NCBI GenBank assembly: GCA_002355455.1
Contig: AP017375.1
Span: forward strand, 62,001 to 126,000
Length of the DNA stretch: 64,000 bases
Reading direction: 5' to 3'
From: Stanieria sp. NIES-3757
GTDB taxonomy: Bacteria > Cyanobacteriota > Cyanobacteriia > Cyanobacteriales > Xenococcaceae
Each line of letters begins with the position of its first letter. Position 1 is the first letter of the stretch. The position numbers were made by a program, and so were the translations under genes. Of the stretch, positions 56,511 through 64,000 are shown piece by piece. The notes under the pieces were generated by a model that did not search any database, had not been told where the DNA came from, and saw only the letters and a program-made list of their open reading frames with translations.

Positions 56511-57125
56511 CTAATCTTCATAAATTCTGGCTTCTAAAGCATCAGGATTTTCTTGACAATATTCTTGAAAAGAATTAGTACCTTGTTTAGCTAGGCGAAG
56601 ATCTGCTGCTGCTGCTTGAATCTCTTCGACAACATCCCAAGCTGCTGCACATTCGGGCGATGTAGCTCCTTTTTCTGCACAGATAGCGCGAGCTTCTTCA
56701 CGAGCAGCTTCGATGCGGTCTTCAATGTATAATGGTCTGGGTTTTTCGACAAAATCGCCTTTTTTGAGAATATCGCTGACAGAGATAATTCCTAATAATT
56801 TGCCTTCAATTACAGGTGCGCGACGAGTGCGAGTATTGGCAAATAACCTAGCTACATATTCAACTCCCAAATTAGGATCGACAGTAATACAAGGTTTGGT
56901 CATAATTTCGTAAACCCGCATTTTTTTGGGTTCATGTCCATAAGCAGCCACCTTGTAGACAATATCCGTTTCGGTAACAATGCCATAAGGATCGCGATCG
57001 CTTCTGGGTTCAACGATTAAAGCTCGCAGTTCTTTTTCTTTCATCAGTTTGACTGCTTCGGCTACTGTAGCTGAACCACTAATGGTAACTACATCCTTAG
57101 TCATGATGTCTTTTGCTCTAAGCAT
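56511..57125 (-). CDS. CBS-CP12 fusion protein
   Basis: A 204-residue fusion: two CBS motifs (RAKDIMTKDVVTISGSATVAEA; YGIVTETDIVYKVAAYG; YEIMTKPCITVDP; RAPVIEGKLLGIISVSDIL) followed by a CP12-like domain from about residue 135. CP12 features: ICAEKGATSPECAAAWDVVEE (N-terminal Cys pair and AWD-VEE core) and YCQENPDALEARIYED. The second Cys of the usual C-terminal pair (ECRIY) is Ala here, so only the N-terminal disulfide can form. CP12 scaffolds GAPDH and phosphoribulokinase; CBS domains sense adenylates. It follows cpcF by about 215 bases on the same strand. Confidence 0.9.
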   Translation of the reverse strand: MLRAKDIMTKDVVTISGSATVAEAVKLMKEKELRALIVEPRSDRDPYGIVTETDIVYKVAAYGHEPKKMRVYEIMTKPCITVDPNLGVEYVARLFANTRTRRAPVIEGKLLGIISVSDILKKGDFVEKPRPLYIEDRIEAAREEARAICAEKGATSPECAAAWDVVEEIQAAAADLRLAKQGTNSFQEYCQENPDALEARIYED

Positions 57126-57340
57126 TAGTTATTTATCTCCTTCAAGATTAAGCAATTTAGGCTAATATTTTTCTGCAATTAAGATGCGAGCTTGATTTTT
57201 TTTTGATAAACTAGCCGACTTTTATAGTAACCCGATTGCTTACTCAGAATATTCAATTAAAAGCAATTATCCTAATTTCAATCATACTTTTCGCGATCAC
57301 TTTTGCAACTTGTAAAGGATTTTGATCGTAAAGTTTGAAA

Positions 57341-57994
57341 TTAAGATTGAATTTGTCGACAAGCTAATTGAGCGCGAGCGCGAATTACAGGTTCTGGTTC
57401 GGTGCTGATTAATTCCTGAAATTGAGCCGTAATTTTTTCGAGCAATTGAGGTTGAGTTTCCCTTACTGCTTCAGCTAAAGCATGTAAACCAACTACCGCA
57501 GCATAACGGACTACCCATTCTCCATCTTGACTAACTAACAGCAAAGTTGACAACACTTCTTGTTGCACAGGTAATCTTTGCTCTGGAGCTAATTTTGACC
57601 AGCGAATAATGCCTAAACCTCTGGCAGCAGCTCGACGAACACTTTGAGAAAAATCTCCAACTGCTGCTTTTAACAAAATATCTAGAGTTAAAGGATCGCC
57701 GATCCCAGCAAAAACTCTTGTAGCCCAAGCTCTTGCTCCATAATTATAATCATCGAGATTATTAATTAGGTAAGGTACTACAGGTTCCCCTAGGGCAATT
57801 AAACCTTCAACCGCAGCTACGGCTGCCCCTGGGTTGTTATAGCCCAAGACTTCAACTAAAGTAGGGATAGCTTCTGGCGATCGCACTTGGGTGAGGTTTT
57901 CTACTGCGGTTAACAAACTATCTGCTGAGTCAGCTTGATTAACGGCTGCAATTAGTTGTTGAACTTGGTTAATGGTTGATGGTTGATGGTTCAT
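57341..57994 (-). CDS. cpcF: Phycocyanobilin lyase subunit CpcF
   Basis: A 217-residue HEAT-repeat protein that with CpcE attaches (and can detach) the bilin at Cys84 of CpcA. Helical repeats: AIPTLVEVLGYNNPGAAVAA, LINNLDDYNYGARAWATRVF, VRRAAARGLGIIRWSKL and GEWVVRYAAVVGLHALAEAV. Length is normal. It follows cpcE by 45 bases as last gene of the operon. Confidence 0.93.
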   Translation of the reverse strand: MNHQPSTINQVQQLIAAVNQADSADSLLTAVENLTQVRSPEAIPTLVEVLGYNNPGAAVAAVEGLIALGEPVVPYLINNLDDYNYGARAWATRVFAGIGDPLTLDILLKAAVGDFSQSVRRAAARGLGIIRWSKLAPEQRLPVQQEVLSTLLLVSQDGEWVVRYAAVVGLHALAEAVRETQPQLLEKITAQFQELISTEPEPVIRARAQLACRQIQS

Positions 57995-58039
57995 TGATTA
58001 TGGCGGAGATGCTCGAAACTAAATTTGATTAAATTCAAA

Positions 58040-58876
58040 TTATAAAAGTGAGTCCATGAGTTTCATGATTTTGACACTGTCTGGAGATAAATCAGCACAA
58101 TTGCTTTGTAAATCAGTTTCTAATAAACCTTTCAAAGAGATCAACTTCATGCTGTTTTCTGCCAAAGTTTCTGCGATCGCTTCGGCTGCGGGTAAGTAAC
58201 CAATTGCCCCTAAATCCATCAACGCGGAGCGTCGTAGCTGTAGATCATCTCCTGTTAAGGCTTGGATTAATCTTTCTCCATAAACCGATTTAGCAGTCAA
58301 CTGATACATTGCTCTAGCTGCTGCATATTGAACTTTGGCAACATCATGCTGAGTAAATGGCTCAATTAAATCAATTGCTTCCGTTGCACCTAAACTTCCC
58401 AAAGCTTCGATGATTGCTTCATAGGGTTGAACTAAGTGCGGTTTACCTGGTACTAACTGGGCTGCTGCTACACCACCATCTAATAATTTCATTAAGGCAG
58501 CAATACAACTTTGATCTGCCAATTTTTCTAAAGCTTGAGCAGCAGCTTCTCTGACATAAAAATCTGGAAATTCTAAACAACGAATTAAAGGAGGTATTGC
58601 TCGTTTATCTCCTAATTTCCCTAACGCTCTAGCTGCATTGCGTCGCAAAGGATAACCACCATCAGGAGCGCGATCGCTCTCGTCTTCCAAAGCGACTAAG
58701 AGCGCGTCAATTGCTTCTGGGGTTTTAACTCGAAATCGCCCTAACCACCAAGCAGCATAATAACGCAAACCTAAATCTTGTTTTTGGAGTAGATTTGCGA
58801 TCGCCTGCTCAATAGTTAAAGCAGCATTGGACTCGGCAGCATTATCAGTAACTAATTCAGAATTCAAATCGGACAT
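58040..58876 (-). CDS. cpcE: Phycocyanobilin lyase subunit CpcE
   Basis: A 278-residue HEAT-repeat (PBS lyase type) protein. Starts MSDLNSELVTD at ATG 58876; a TTG two codons upstream is less likely. Repeats: LGLRYYAAWWLGRFRVK, PLRRNAARALGKLGDKRAI, DFYVREAAAQALEKLADQS and VAKVQYAAARAMYQLTAKS. Forms the heterodimeric lyase with CpcF that ligates phycocyanobilin to CpcA Cys84. It is 130 bases after cpcC1 on the same strand; no terminator lies between. Confidence 0.94.
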   Translation of the reverse strand: MSDLNSELVTDNAAESNAALTIEQAIANLLQKQDLGLRYYAAWWLGRFRVKTPEAIDALLVALEDESDRAPDGGYPLRRNAARALGKLGDKRAIPPLIRCLEFPDFYVREAAAQALEKLADQSCIAALMKLLDGGVAAAQLVPGKPHLVQPYEAIIEALGSLGATEAIDLIEPFTQHDVAKVQYAAARAMYQLTAKSVYGERLIQALTGDDLQLRRSALMDLGAIGYLPAAEAIAETLAENSMKLISLKGLLETDLQSNCADLSPDSVKIMKLMDSLL

Positions 58877-59011
58877 ATGCAATCAACGGCTTGACAAAGT
58901 CATTGGTTTTTGGAATCATCACCAGTACTCAATTCCAATCAATACTCAAGATAATGAGGCTGAAGTCATCATCATCCTTCAACCTCTAATTTGATCCAGC
59001 AATCTTTGGTC

Positions 59012-59905
59012 TTAGTCTAAACTAGCAGGAGTAACGCTTGCTATTTTGCCACCTTGACGATTGATTCTTTGAAGTGTTTCGTTAAGCTGTTCATAAGGTA
59101 CGAAGAAAGCTTTACTAGCACGACGCACTTTAGGATAACCAGCTTGAGCCATCCCTGCTACTTCAATGCGATAGACACGGCTAGCTGTGCCAAAAGGTAC
59201 TGTACCACCCAAAGCTTTAGTAGGAGTTAAACCTGTTCCTAAAGCACGAGCTTTAGAAGGAAGATAAGCCCATCCTCCACTACCATTAGAAGGTGCAATT
59301 ACAGTAGAAGCAGTATTTTGACCTAGTTCATTGGCTAGACGAGGAATTCCAGTTCTGTTTTGTGCGCGATCGCTATTGGCATAACCGCGATAAAGTTGAA
59401 ACATTCTGGTAAAACCGACAGTTTTTTGTCCTAATTGAGTTTCAAAACCACGATAGTAGGGAACAATGTTTTCGCCAAAGTTCTCTTGATATTCATCAGA
59501 GTTGAGATAGGAATCAATATCTGCCTCATAACCTTCATTTTCATAGAGGTCAAGATGGTAGATTATTTCTGATTCATCATAAGGAGCGCGTCCCAACAAA
59601 TGTTTAAAGTTTAGTTCAATTGTTCGAGTTTGAAAATTGTTATAAAAAAACTTAGACTTATATAGTTCTGACTTGGCAACGCTACGAACAAATTCTCTAA
59701 CGCTAATTTGACCATTGGTTAAAAGTGATTCAGCACTGGTCAAACGCTCACTAGCCATGATGTAGTCATTGCCCAAAACTTGACGGTAGACTGCACGAAT
59801 GACAAGCTGTGCTTCTTCTGTCCTAAAATTGGGACGCAATTCTATCTTATTATTGTCACCAAAACCCGATACACCGAGACGAGAGGCTGCTGTAGTAATA
59901 GCCAT
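59012..59905 (-). CDS. cpcC1: Phycocyanin rod linker CpcC1
   Basis: A 297-residue rod linker. N-terminal linker domain: [72 protein letters not shown] and [18 protein letters not shown]-terminal CpcD-like domain: [20 protein letters not shown] and [20 protein letters not shown]. Very close to the 33-kDa linker of Synechocystis-type rods, which joins the distal hexamers. It is the second of two linker genes; no cpcD cap gene follows in this operon. Confidence 0.95.
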   Translation of the reverse strand: MAITTAASRLGVSGFGDNNKIELRPNFRTEEAQLVIRAVYRQVLGNDYIMASERLTSAESLLTNGQISVREFVRSVAKSELYKSKFFYNNFQTRTIELNFKHLLGRAPYDESEIIYHLDLYENEGYEADIDSYLNSDEYQENFGENIVPYYRGFETQLGQKTVGFTRMFQLYRGYANSDRAQNRTGIPRLANELGQNTASTVIAPSNGSGGWAYLPSKARALGTGLTPTKALGGTVPFGTASRVYRIEVAGMAQAGYPKVRRASKAFFVPYEQLNETLQRINRQGGKIASVTPASLD

Positions 59906-59964
59906 CCGAATCTTCTCCTTGAAAAAGAATTAATTAAAATTATGTAAATTACCAGTTAGTTCCT

Positions 59965-60789
59965 TTAAGCAGGAGTAATACTAGTTACTTTGCCACCTTG
60001 ACGATTGATCTGCTGTAACTTCCAAGACAACTGTTCGTAAGGGACAAGATACTCTAAATTACTAACGCGATATTGAGGTGTTCTTGCCAATTTAGGTGCT
60101 TGAATTACCCGCAACCGATAGAACTGACCACGGCTACCACCAGAAATACCTGCGATCGCGTTTCCTGTAGAACCAATATAAATTGGTGAAACTGTATTTT
60201 GGATTACTTCTCGGTTCAAGCGTGCTTGCTTGCCATTACCGATTTGAGCCTTATCACTATTGGCATAGCCTCGATATAGTTGGAAAATTCGACTAAATCC
60301 AACCATTTTATTATTTCCTTCTGTTGCAAAACCGCGATAATGAGGAACAATCCACTCTCCGAAATTCTGTTGATACTCATCTGAGTCTAGATAAGAATCA
60401 ATTTCAGCTTCATATCCACTTTGATCTAGTAATGCGCTATGAGCAGTCATCTCTTCATAGCTTTCCGGCGCACGACCAAGGAAATGTTTAAAATTAAGTT
60501 CAATCGCTCGATAACGAGGACAATTATCAAAAAAACGGCTGCGATAAAGTTCAGATTTTCCTAATTGTCTGACAAATTCTCGCACAGAAATATTGCCTTG
60601 TTTCAGTTGAGATTCTGCGACAACTAACCGTTCGCTTTCCATTACATGGGCATTACCCAAAACTTGACGGTAGATCGCTCTAATTACGACTTCTACTTCT
60701 GCTCCTTTCTCATTAGGAAATAGTTCTACTGAAGCTGATTGAGTAAAGGGTTCAATTCCTAATCGTTGCGCTGTCATTAAGCTGGTCAT
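59965..60789 (-). CDS. cpcC2: Phycocyanin rod linker CpcC2
   Basis: A 274-residue rod linker; start ATG 60789 (MTSLMTAQRLGIEPF) with ribosome binding site AGAGGT. A longer reading adds 19 residues from the leader and is not supported. Linker domain: [59 protein letters not shown] and YQQNFGEWIVPHYRGFATE. CpcD-like domain: GQFYRLRVIQAPKLART and LQQINRQGGKVTSITPA. It corresponds to the 30-kDa linker joining rod hexamers. Separated from cpcA by a strong stem-loop. Confidence 0.94.
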   Translation of the reverse strand: MTSLMTAQRLGIEPFTQSASVELFPNEKGAEVEVVIRAIYRQVLGNAHVMESERLVVAESQLKQGNISVREFVRQLGKSELYRSRFFDNCPRYRAIELNFKHFLGRAPESYEEMTAHSALLDQSGYEAEIDSYLDSDEYQQNFGEWIVPHYRGFATEGNNKMVGFSRIFQLYRGYANSDKAQIGNGKQARLNREVIQNTVSPIYIGSTGNAIAGISGGSRGQFYRLRVIQAPKLARTPQYRVSNLEYLVPYEQLSWKLQQINRQGGKVTSITPA

Positions 60790-60827
60790 CTTAATTACCT
60801 CTCCGTGCCTATTTTTGGATATAACAA

Positions 60828-60887
60828 GACCTGGAAAGACAAACAATCATTAACCCTATTGCTAATAACCGTCTACTTTTCCAGGTC
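60828..60887 (-). promoter_or_regulatory. Intercistronic stem-loop between cpcA and cpcC2
   Basis: Perfect 10-base inverted repeat, GACCTGGAAA at 60828-60837 and TTTCCAGGTC at 60878-60887, extended inward by GAC / GTC after a small bulge. In the mRNA it lies after the cpcA stop and before the cpcC2 ribosome binding site. No long U run follows, so partial termination or mRNA end-protection are both possible. Confidence 0.75.
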
Positions 60888-60926
60888 AAAAACAATCTCT
60901 AAACCTTGGGAAGCAATTTTAGCTGA

Positions 60927-61415
60927 CTAGCTTAGAGCGTTAATTGCATAATCAATGTAGGAGTTAGCTTCAGAAGCAGCATCACCGCTTAAACCGTGGT
61001 TAGCTTTGATGTACTTGAGAGCTTCAACATACCAGCTAGGAGATAAGTCGAAAGTGCTATTGATTTCAGCAACACCTGCAATTAAGTACTCATCCATAGG
61101 ACCAGTACCACCAGCAATTAAGCAGTAAGTAACCATGCGGAGATAGTAGCCGATATCACGCGCACACTTAGCTTTACCTTCGGGGGTAGAAGCATAGTTG
61201 CTACCTTGCATTTGAGTAGTGTAAGGGAATTTGTTGTAAACAGCTTGTGCTGCACCGTTAACTAAGCCTTGAGCGTTAGAAGATAAAGCTCTAGCTGCTT
61301 CTAAACCACTTTTAGCTTGACGTAAACGTCCAAAAGCGATTTGTAATTCGGTACTGCTTAAGAAACGACCTTGAGAATCGGCAGCTGCTACTGCTTCGGT
61401 TAATGGGGTTTTCAT
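60927..61415 (-). CDS. cpcA: C-phycocyanin alpha subunit
   Basis: A 162-residue light-harvesting subunit. Cys84 ([13 protein letters not shown]) is the bilin site served by CpcE/CpcF. The N-terminus [20 protein letters not shown] and the C-terminus [11 protein letters not shown] are typical of phycocyanin alpha, and it has no extra chromophore Cys of phycoerythrin type. It follows cpcB by 91 bases with its own ribosome binding site (GGGAGAA). Confidence 0.97.
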   Translation of the reverse strand: MKTPLTEAVAAADSQGRFLSSTELQIAFGRLRQAKSGLEAARALSSNAQGLVNGAAQAVYNKFPYTTQMQGSNYASTPEGKAKCARDIGYYLRMVTYCLIAGGTGPMDEYLIAGVAEINSTFDLSPSWYVEALKYIKANHGLSGDAASEANSYIDYAINALS

Positions 61416-61506
61416 GATTTAGATTTCTCCCTATCTTGTGCAAAGTTTTCTAAAAATGTTGCTGGAAGTTTTCCAACGAAGGTGTCTTAAATTCAGTTCT
61501 CTAAAA

Positions 61507-62025
61507 TTAGCCTACTGCTGCTGCTGCTTGATCGAAGTAGCCAGCGATTTCAGACATTAAGGAACTGCAATCACCTTGAGTGATACCGTTGGGGTCGTTA
61601 GCAAGAGCGATCGCTGCTTCTTTCATTTTTTGTACGCCAGCAGCTACGGAACCACCAGGAACTCCTAAAGCTACATAAGTTTCACGTAAACCATTGAGGC
61701 AACGGTCGTTGAGTACAGAAGCGTCACCAGTGAAGGTAGCGTAAGTTACATAGCGTAAGATGATTTCCATGTCGCGTAAGCAAGCTGCCATACGACGGTT
61801 AGTATAAGCATTACCACCAGGAGCAATCAACTGAGGTTGTTCAGCAAATAATGCACGAGCAGCATTAGCTACGATAGCGGAAGCACTACCAGTAATGCGG
61901 TTAACAGCGTCAATGCGCTTTAAACCATCTGCAACTACTTTGTCGAGAGCATCTAGTTGAGATGAGGAAACATAATCGCCACGAGCATCGGCTTGAGATA
62001 CAACCCTAGTATATGCGTCTAACAT
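61507..62025 (-). CDS. cpcB: C-phycocyanin beta subunit
   Basis: A 172-residue subunit with chromophore cysteines Cys82 ([12 protein letters not shown]) and Cys153 ([12 protein letters not shown]) and the methylated Asn72 (GGNAYTNRR). It forms with CpcA the trimers and hexamers of phycobilisome rods. The ribosome binding site AGGAG precedes ATG 62025. The leader before it is long (about 1 kb free of genes). First gene of the cpc operon. Confidence 0.97.
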   Translation of the reverse strand: MLDAYTRVVSQADARGDYVSSSQLDALDKVVADGLKRIDAVNRITGSASAIVANAARALFAEQPQLIAPGGNAYTNRRMAACLRDMEIILRYVTYATFTGDASVLNDRCLNGLRETYVALGVPGGSVAAGVQKMKEAAIALANDPNGITQGDCSSLMSEIAGYFDQAAAAVG

Positions 62026-63096
62026 TTAATCAATCTCCTAAATTATCTTGAGTTTGAATGTTTAACTTCAAATGATTTGTCAGCTAAATTGCTGAAGATA
62101 GTCTAAAGCAGACTCTTGACCACAACATTTGTTAAAGCTTCTCCAGCGTAACGCTTAAGAGTATATTTTTTTTAAGCTAGCTAAAAAAACTTTACATTCC
62201 GATAGCAAACCTGAGAAAGTTGGCTAGTGGTTGTTTTGGGCATTGCCTAGCAGCATTTACCCCTCAGCTATCTTTTATACAACGGTGTTGGGCATTTATT
62301 TGTTACATCTTGTTAAATTTTTGCTGGTTTATTAAGTCTGTTGATGAACATTAAATGGGCTGAACGATTCACGTACTCAAGCACGTTTTTTGATTCATCA
62401 TTTCTTAACCAAACTTAACAAAGGCTATGCTTCTGTCAGACTGATTCCACAAGCATTTTAGTTTCAGTCTATTAACTGCCGAAAAGCAGACTTGAGTAAC
62501 AAGGACAGAAATCCAGCATCAGCGATGCACTTTATTAGCTGCAATTGTTTTATTTATCTTTCAAGGTACGGACACTTTTTTGGCTACGTAAATTTTGGGT
62601 GTAACTTGACAGTTTGATAGTTTTTTTTTTAAAGCAGTTGTTACTAGTTAAAAATCTATCTGCAAGCTGCCATAATAATTTCTTTTCTTGGTGAAATTGA
62701 AAACAAAATGAATAATAGAGCGACTAGAAAAATTTATTTTTTATTCTTTTGTCGTCAACTATCCGCTAGCTTTGAGTAGACGAGAATAGTTAAAAATAAC
62801 AATAGTTATCACCTCAACTCTCCGTAGTTAATCTTAGGTTCAGCTTCAATAATTTTTTTTTTAGCTGTTTCCTTTTTTGAGTTAGTTTAATCAACTCTTT
62901 TATCAAGATATCGGATTTAGTAAAAAAAATCTTCTTAGTTGTTTCTTTTGTAAAAAAATAGTAATATTTTGTAATTTTTATCAATAAGTTTATTGTTGCT
63001 TAACACACAAAAATTGAGACAAATAAATATCAATAAATTACCTTAAAATTTACCAATATTTTAGTTGCCTAATTAGCTAAAAAAACTAGTTATAAA
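62026..63096. other. Long leader and promoter region of cpc operon
   Basis: About 1070 bases without a credible gene, between pebB and cpcB, both on the minus strand. The operon promoter must lie here. Sequence within 200 bases of cpcB is mixed; farther away it is AT-rich. A possible stem is TAACGCTTAAG near 62150. I did not recognise a definite promoter pair, riboswitch or small RNA. Confidence 0.6.
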
Positions 63097-63843
63097 TTAT
63101 TTTGTTAATGCCAGTTTTCTCTCTAGATCGAAAAGAAAACCATGAATATATTCTTCAGTCCATTCCTCACCATATAAACGAGTGAACATTCCTCTAGCTG
63201 GATCTTTAGCTGCACGATAATTGAGGTAACGTTTTTGTGCTGCTAAAATTTCCGCTAATTGTTGTTGGTTTGTTACGGGTTGAGCTACTTGAACAAAATC
63301 AAGATAAGCTTGCAGATAATCACAAAAAGCTTGAAAAACTACAGTTTGTAATGTTTCTGTTGCTTGAGGGCGAGTCCATAAAAAAGCTTGCGAAAAGAAA
63401 GCTTGGGCTTCTTCAGGAAAATCTCCACCCCATTCTAAGCTTTGTTGATAGTTGTGAAAAATAGGCAGAATTGGTTCTGTATATTTTTTTTGATAATCAG
63501 GATCGTCGCGGAACAACGGCTGCATATCAAGAGCAATGAGATGCCCTCCTGGTAAAGTGACTAAATCAGCCCCAAAAAAAGGTAAATCATAGTTAGGATG
63601 GGGAAAAATGACAAAATTAAGCACTTGTAAGGAATTACCACCTTGAACATGAGCTGCTCGAATCTGCCTTAGTTTAGGAGATTGAAAAGCATGGCTGGTA
63701 GTAATGACTGGTTCAGCCTTTTTCCCTTTCCCCATCATCCCTTCTTTGAATTCAAAACCAGCAGGAATTGGATAAGGTTGTAAATCAACTCGCTCTTTTA
63801 AAGTTGCGATCGCGTAATCTAAAAAAGGTTGATATAAAGTCAT
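63097..63843 (-). CDS. pebB: Phycoerythrobilin:ferredoxin oxidoreductase
   Basis: A 248-residue ferredoxin-dependent bilin reductase of the HY2 family. It turns 15,16-dihydrobiliverdin into phycoerythrobilin. Family features: [58 protein letters not shown] and the end [20 protein letters not shown]. The form [14 protein letters not shown] is PebB-like rather than PebA-like. ATG 63843 is preferred; a TTG three codons upstream is possible. It follows pebA by 12 bases, so the two are one transcript. Confidence 0.9.
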   Translation of the reverse strand: MTLYQPFLDYAIATLKERVDLQPYPIPAGFEFKEGMMGKGKKAEPVITTSHAFQSPKLRQIRAAHVQGGNSLQVLNFVIFPHPNYDLPFFGADLVTLPGGHLIALDMQPLFRDDPDYQKKYTEPILPIFHNYQQSLEWGGDFPEEAQAFFSQAFLWTRPQATETLQTVVFQAFCDYLQAYLDFVQVAQPVTNQQQLAEILAAQKRYLNYRAAKDPARGMFTRLYGEEWTEEYIHGFLFDLERKLALTK

Positions 63844-63855
63844 GGTGATCAATGA

Positions 63856-64000
<145 letters not shown>

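Overview
The window is a piece of a cyanobacterial chromosome. Evidence: a phycocyanin operon (cpcB-cpcA-cpcC2-cpcC1-cpcE-cpcF), bilin reductase genes pebA/pebB, a CBS-CP12 fusion, the divergent hfq/dapF pair, a cyanobacterial RRM-type Rbp, a UPF0182 protein, and many copies of the octamer GCGATCGC (HIP1). The DNA is AT-rich. I cannot name the genus; the gene content would fit a unicellular or baeocyte-forming, phycoerythrobilin-making cyanobacterium, but that is inference.

Layout. 1-2672: 3'-truncated hybrid histidine kinase. 3052-8719: small proteins, then two adjacent damaged genes: ppsA cut by one in-frame TAA, and a decayed metallo-beta-lactamase-fold gene. 8829-14014: small acidic protein, KAP-type P-loop NTPase and a CBS/PAS hybrid kinase. 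14402-20103: glycerol kinase, a beta-hydroxyacid dehydrogenase-like protein, cobO, then a stress-type group (hypothetical, lipoprotein, CsbD) and htpX. 20209-25319: lipid kinase and two membrane GT-C-like proteins flanking a hicB-hicA toxin-antitoxin pair. 25717-32806: uppS, a ferritin-like diiron protein, rbp, dapF/hfq, GNAT, LysR, a metallopeptidase and a membrane methyltransferase-like protein. 33114-44690: pseudo-receiver protein, a possible small RNA, secA, a methyltransferase, a PRC-barrel/DUF2382 protein, UPF0182, mntP and a gamma-glutamyltransferase. 44753-51703: a large TolB-propeller/Calx-beta/RTX protein gene whose 3' end was cut by an IS630 and then by an adjacent IS701 element; its original C-terminal codons survive on the far side. 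52533-56489: hypothetical gene, a gene fragment, a BON lipoprotein, a second DUF2382 stress protein and a decayed tandem copy of the CBS-CP12 gene. 56511-64000: CBS-CP12 and the phycobilisome rod operon with pebB and the end of pebA upstream.

How genes work together. PebA and PebB make phycoerythrobilin; CpcA/CpcB form the rod hexamers, CpcC2/CpcC1 link them, and CpcE/CpcF attach the bilin to CpcA Cys84. A strong stem-loop between cpcA and cpcC2 is suited to making more subunit than linker. CBS-CP12 next to the operon links to Calvin-cycle or energy-state control. The two DUF2382 proteins, the KGG-repeat protein, CsbD and the BON lipoprotein look like a general-stress complement.

Repeats are a main theme. 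A 76-bp element with TACAGACGT termini occurs twice (3 mismatches) plus an end-only relic. Several short GC-rich palindromes sit in intergenic DNA, and two have entered coding sequence. No tRNA, rRNA or CRISPR array was seen. I found no clear new multi-gene system; the most informative items are the IS-split giant gene, the broken ppsA, the tandem CBS-CP12 relic, the repeat family and the orphan terminated transcript candidate.
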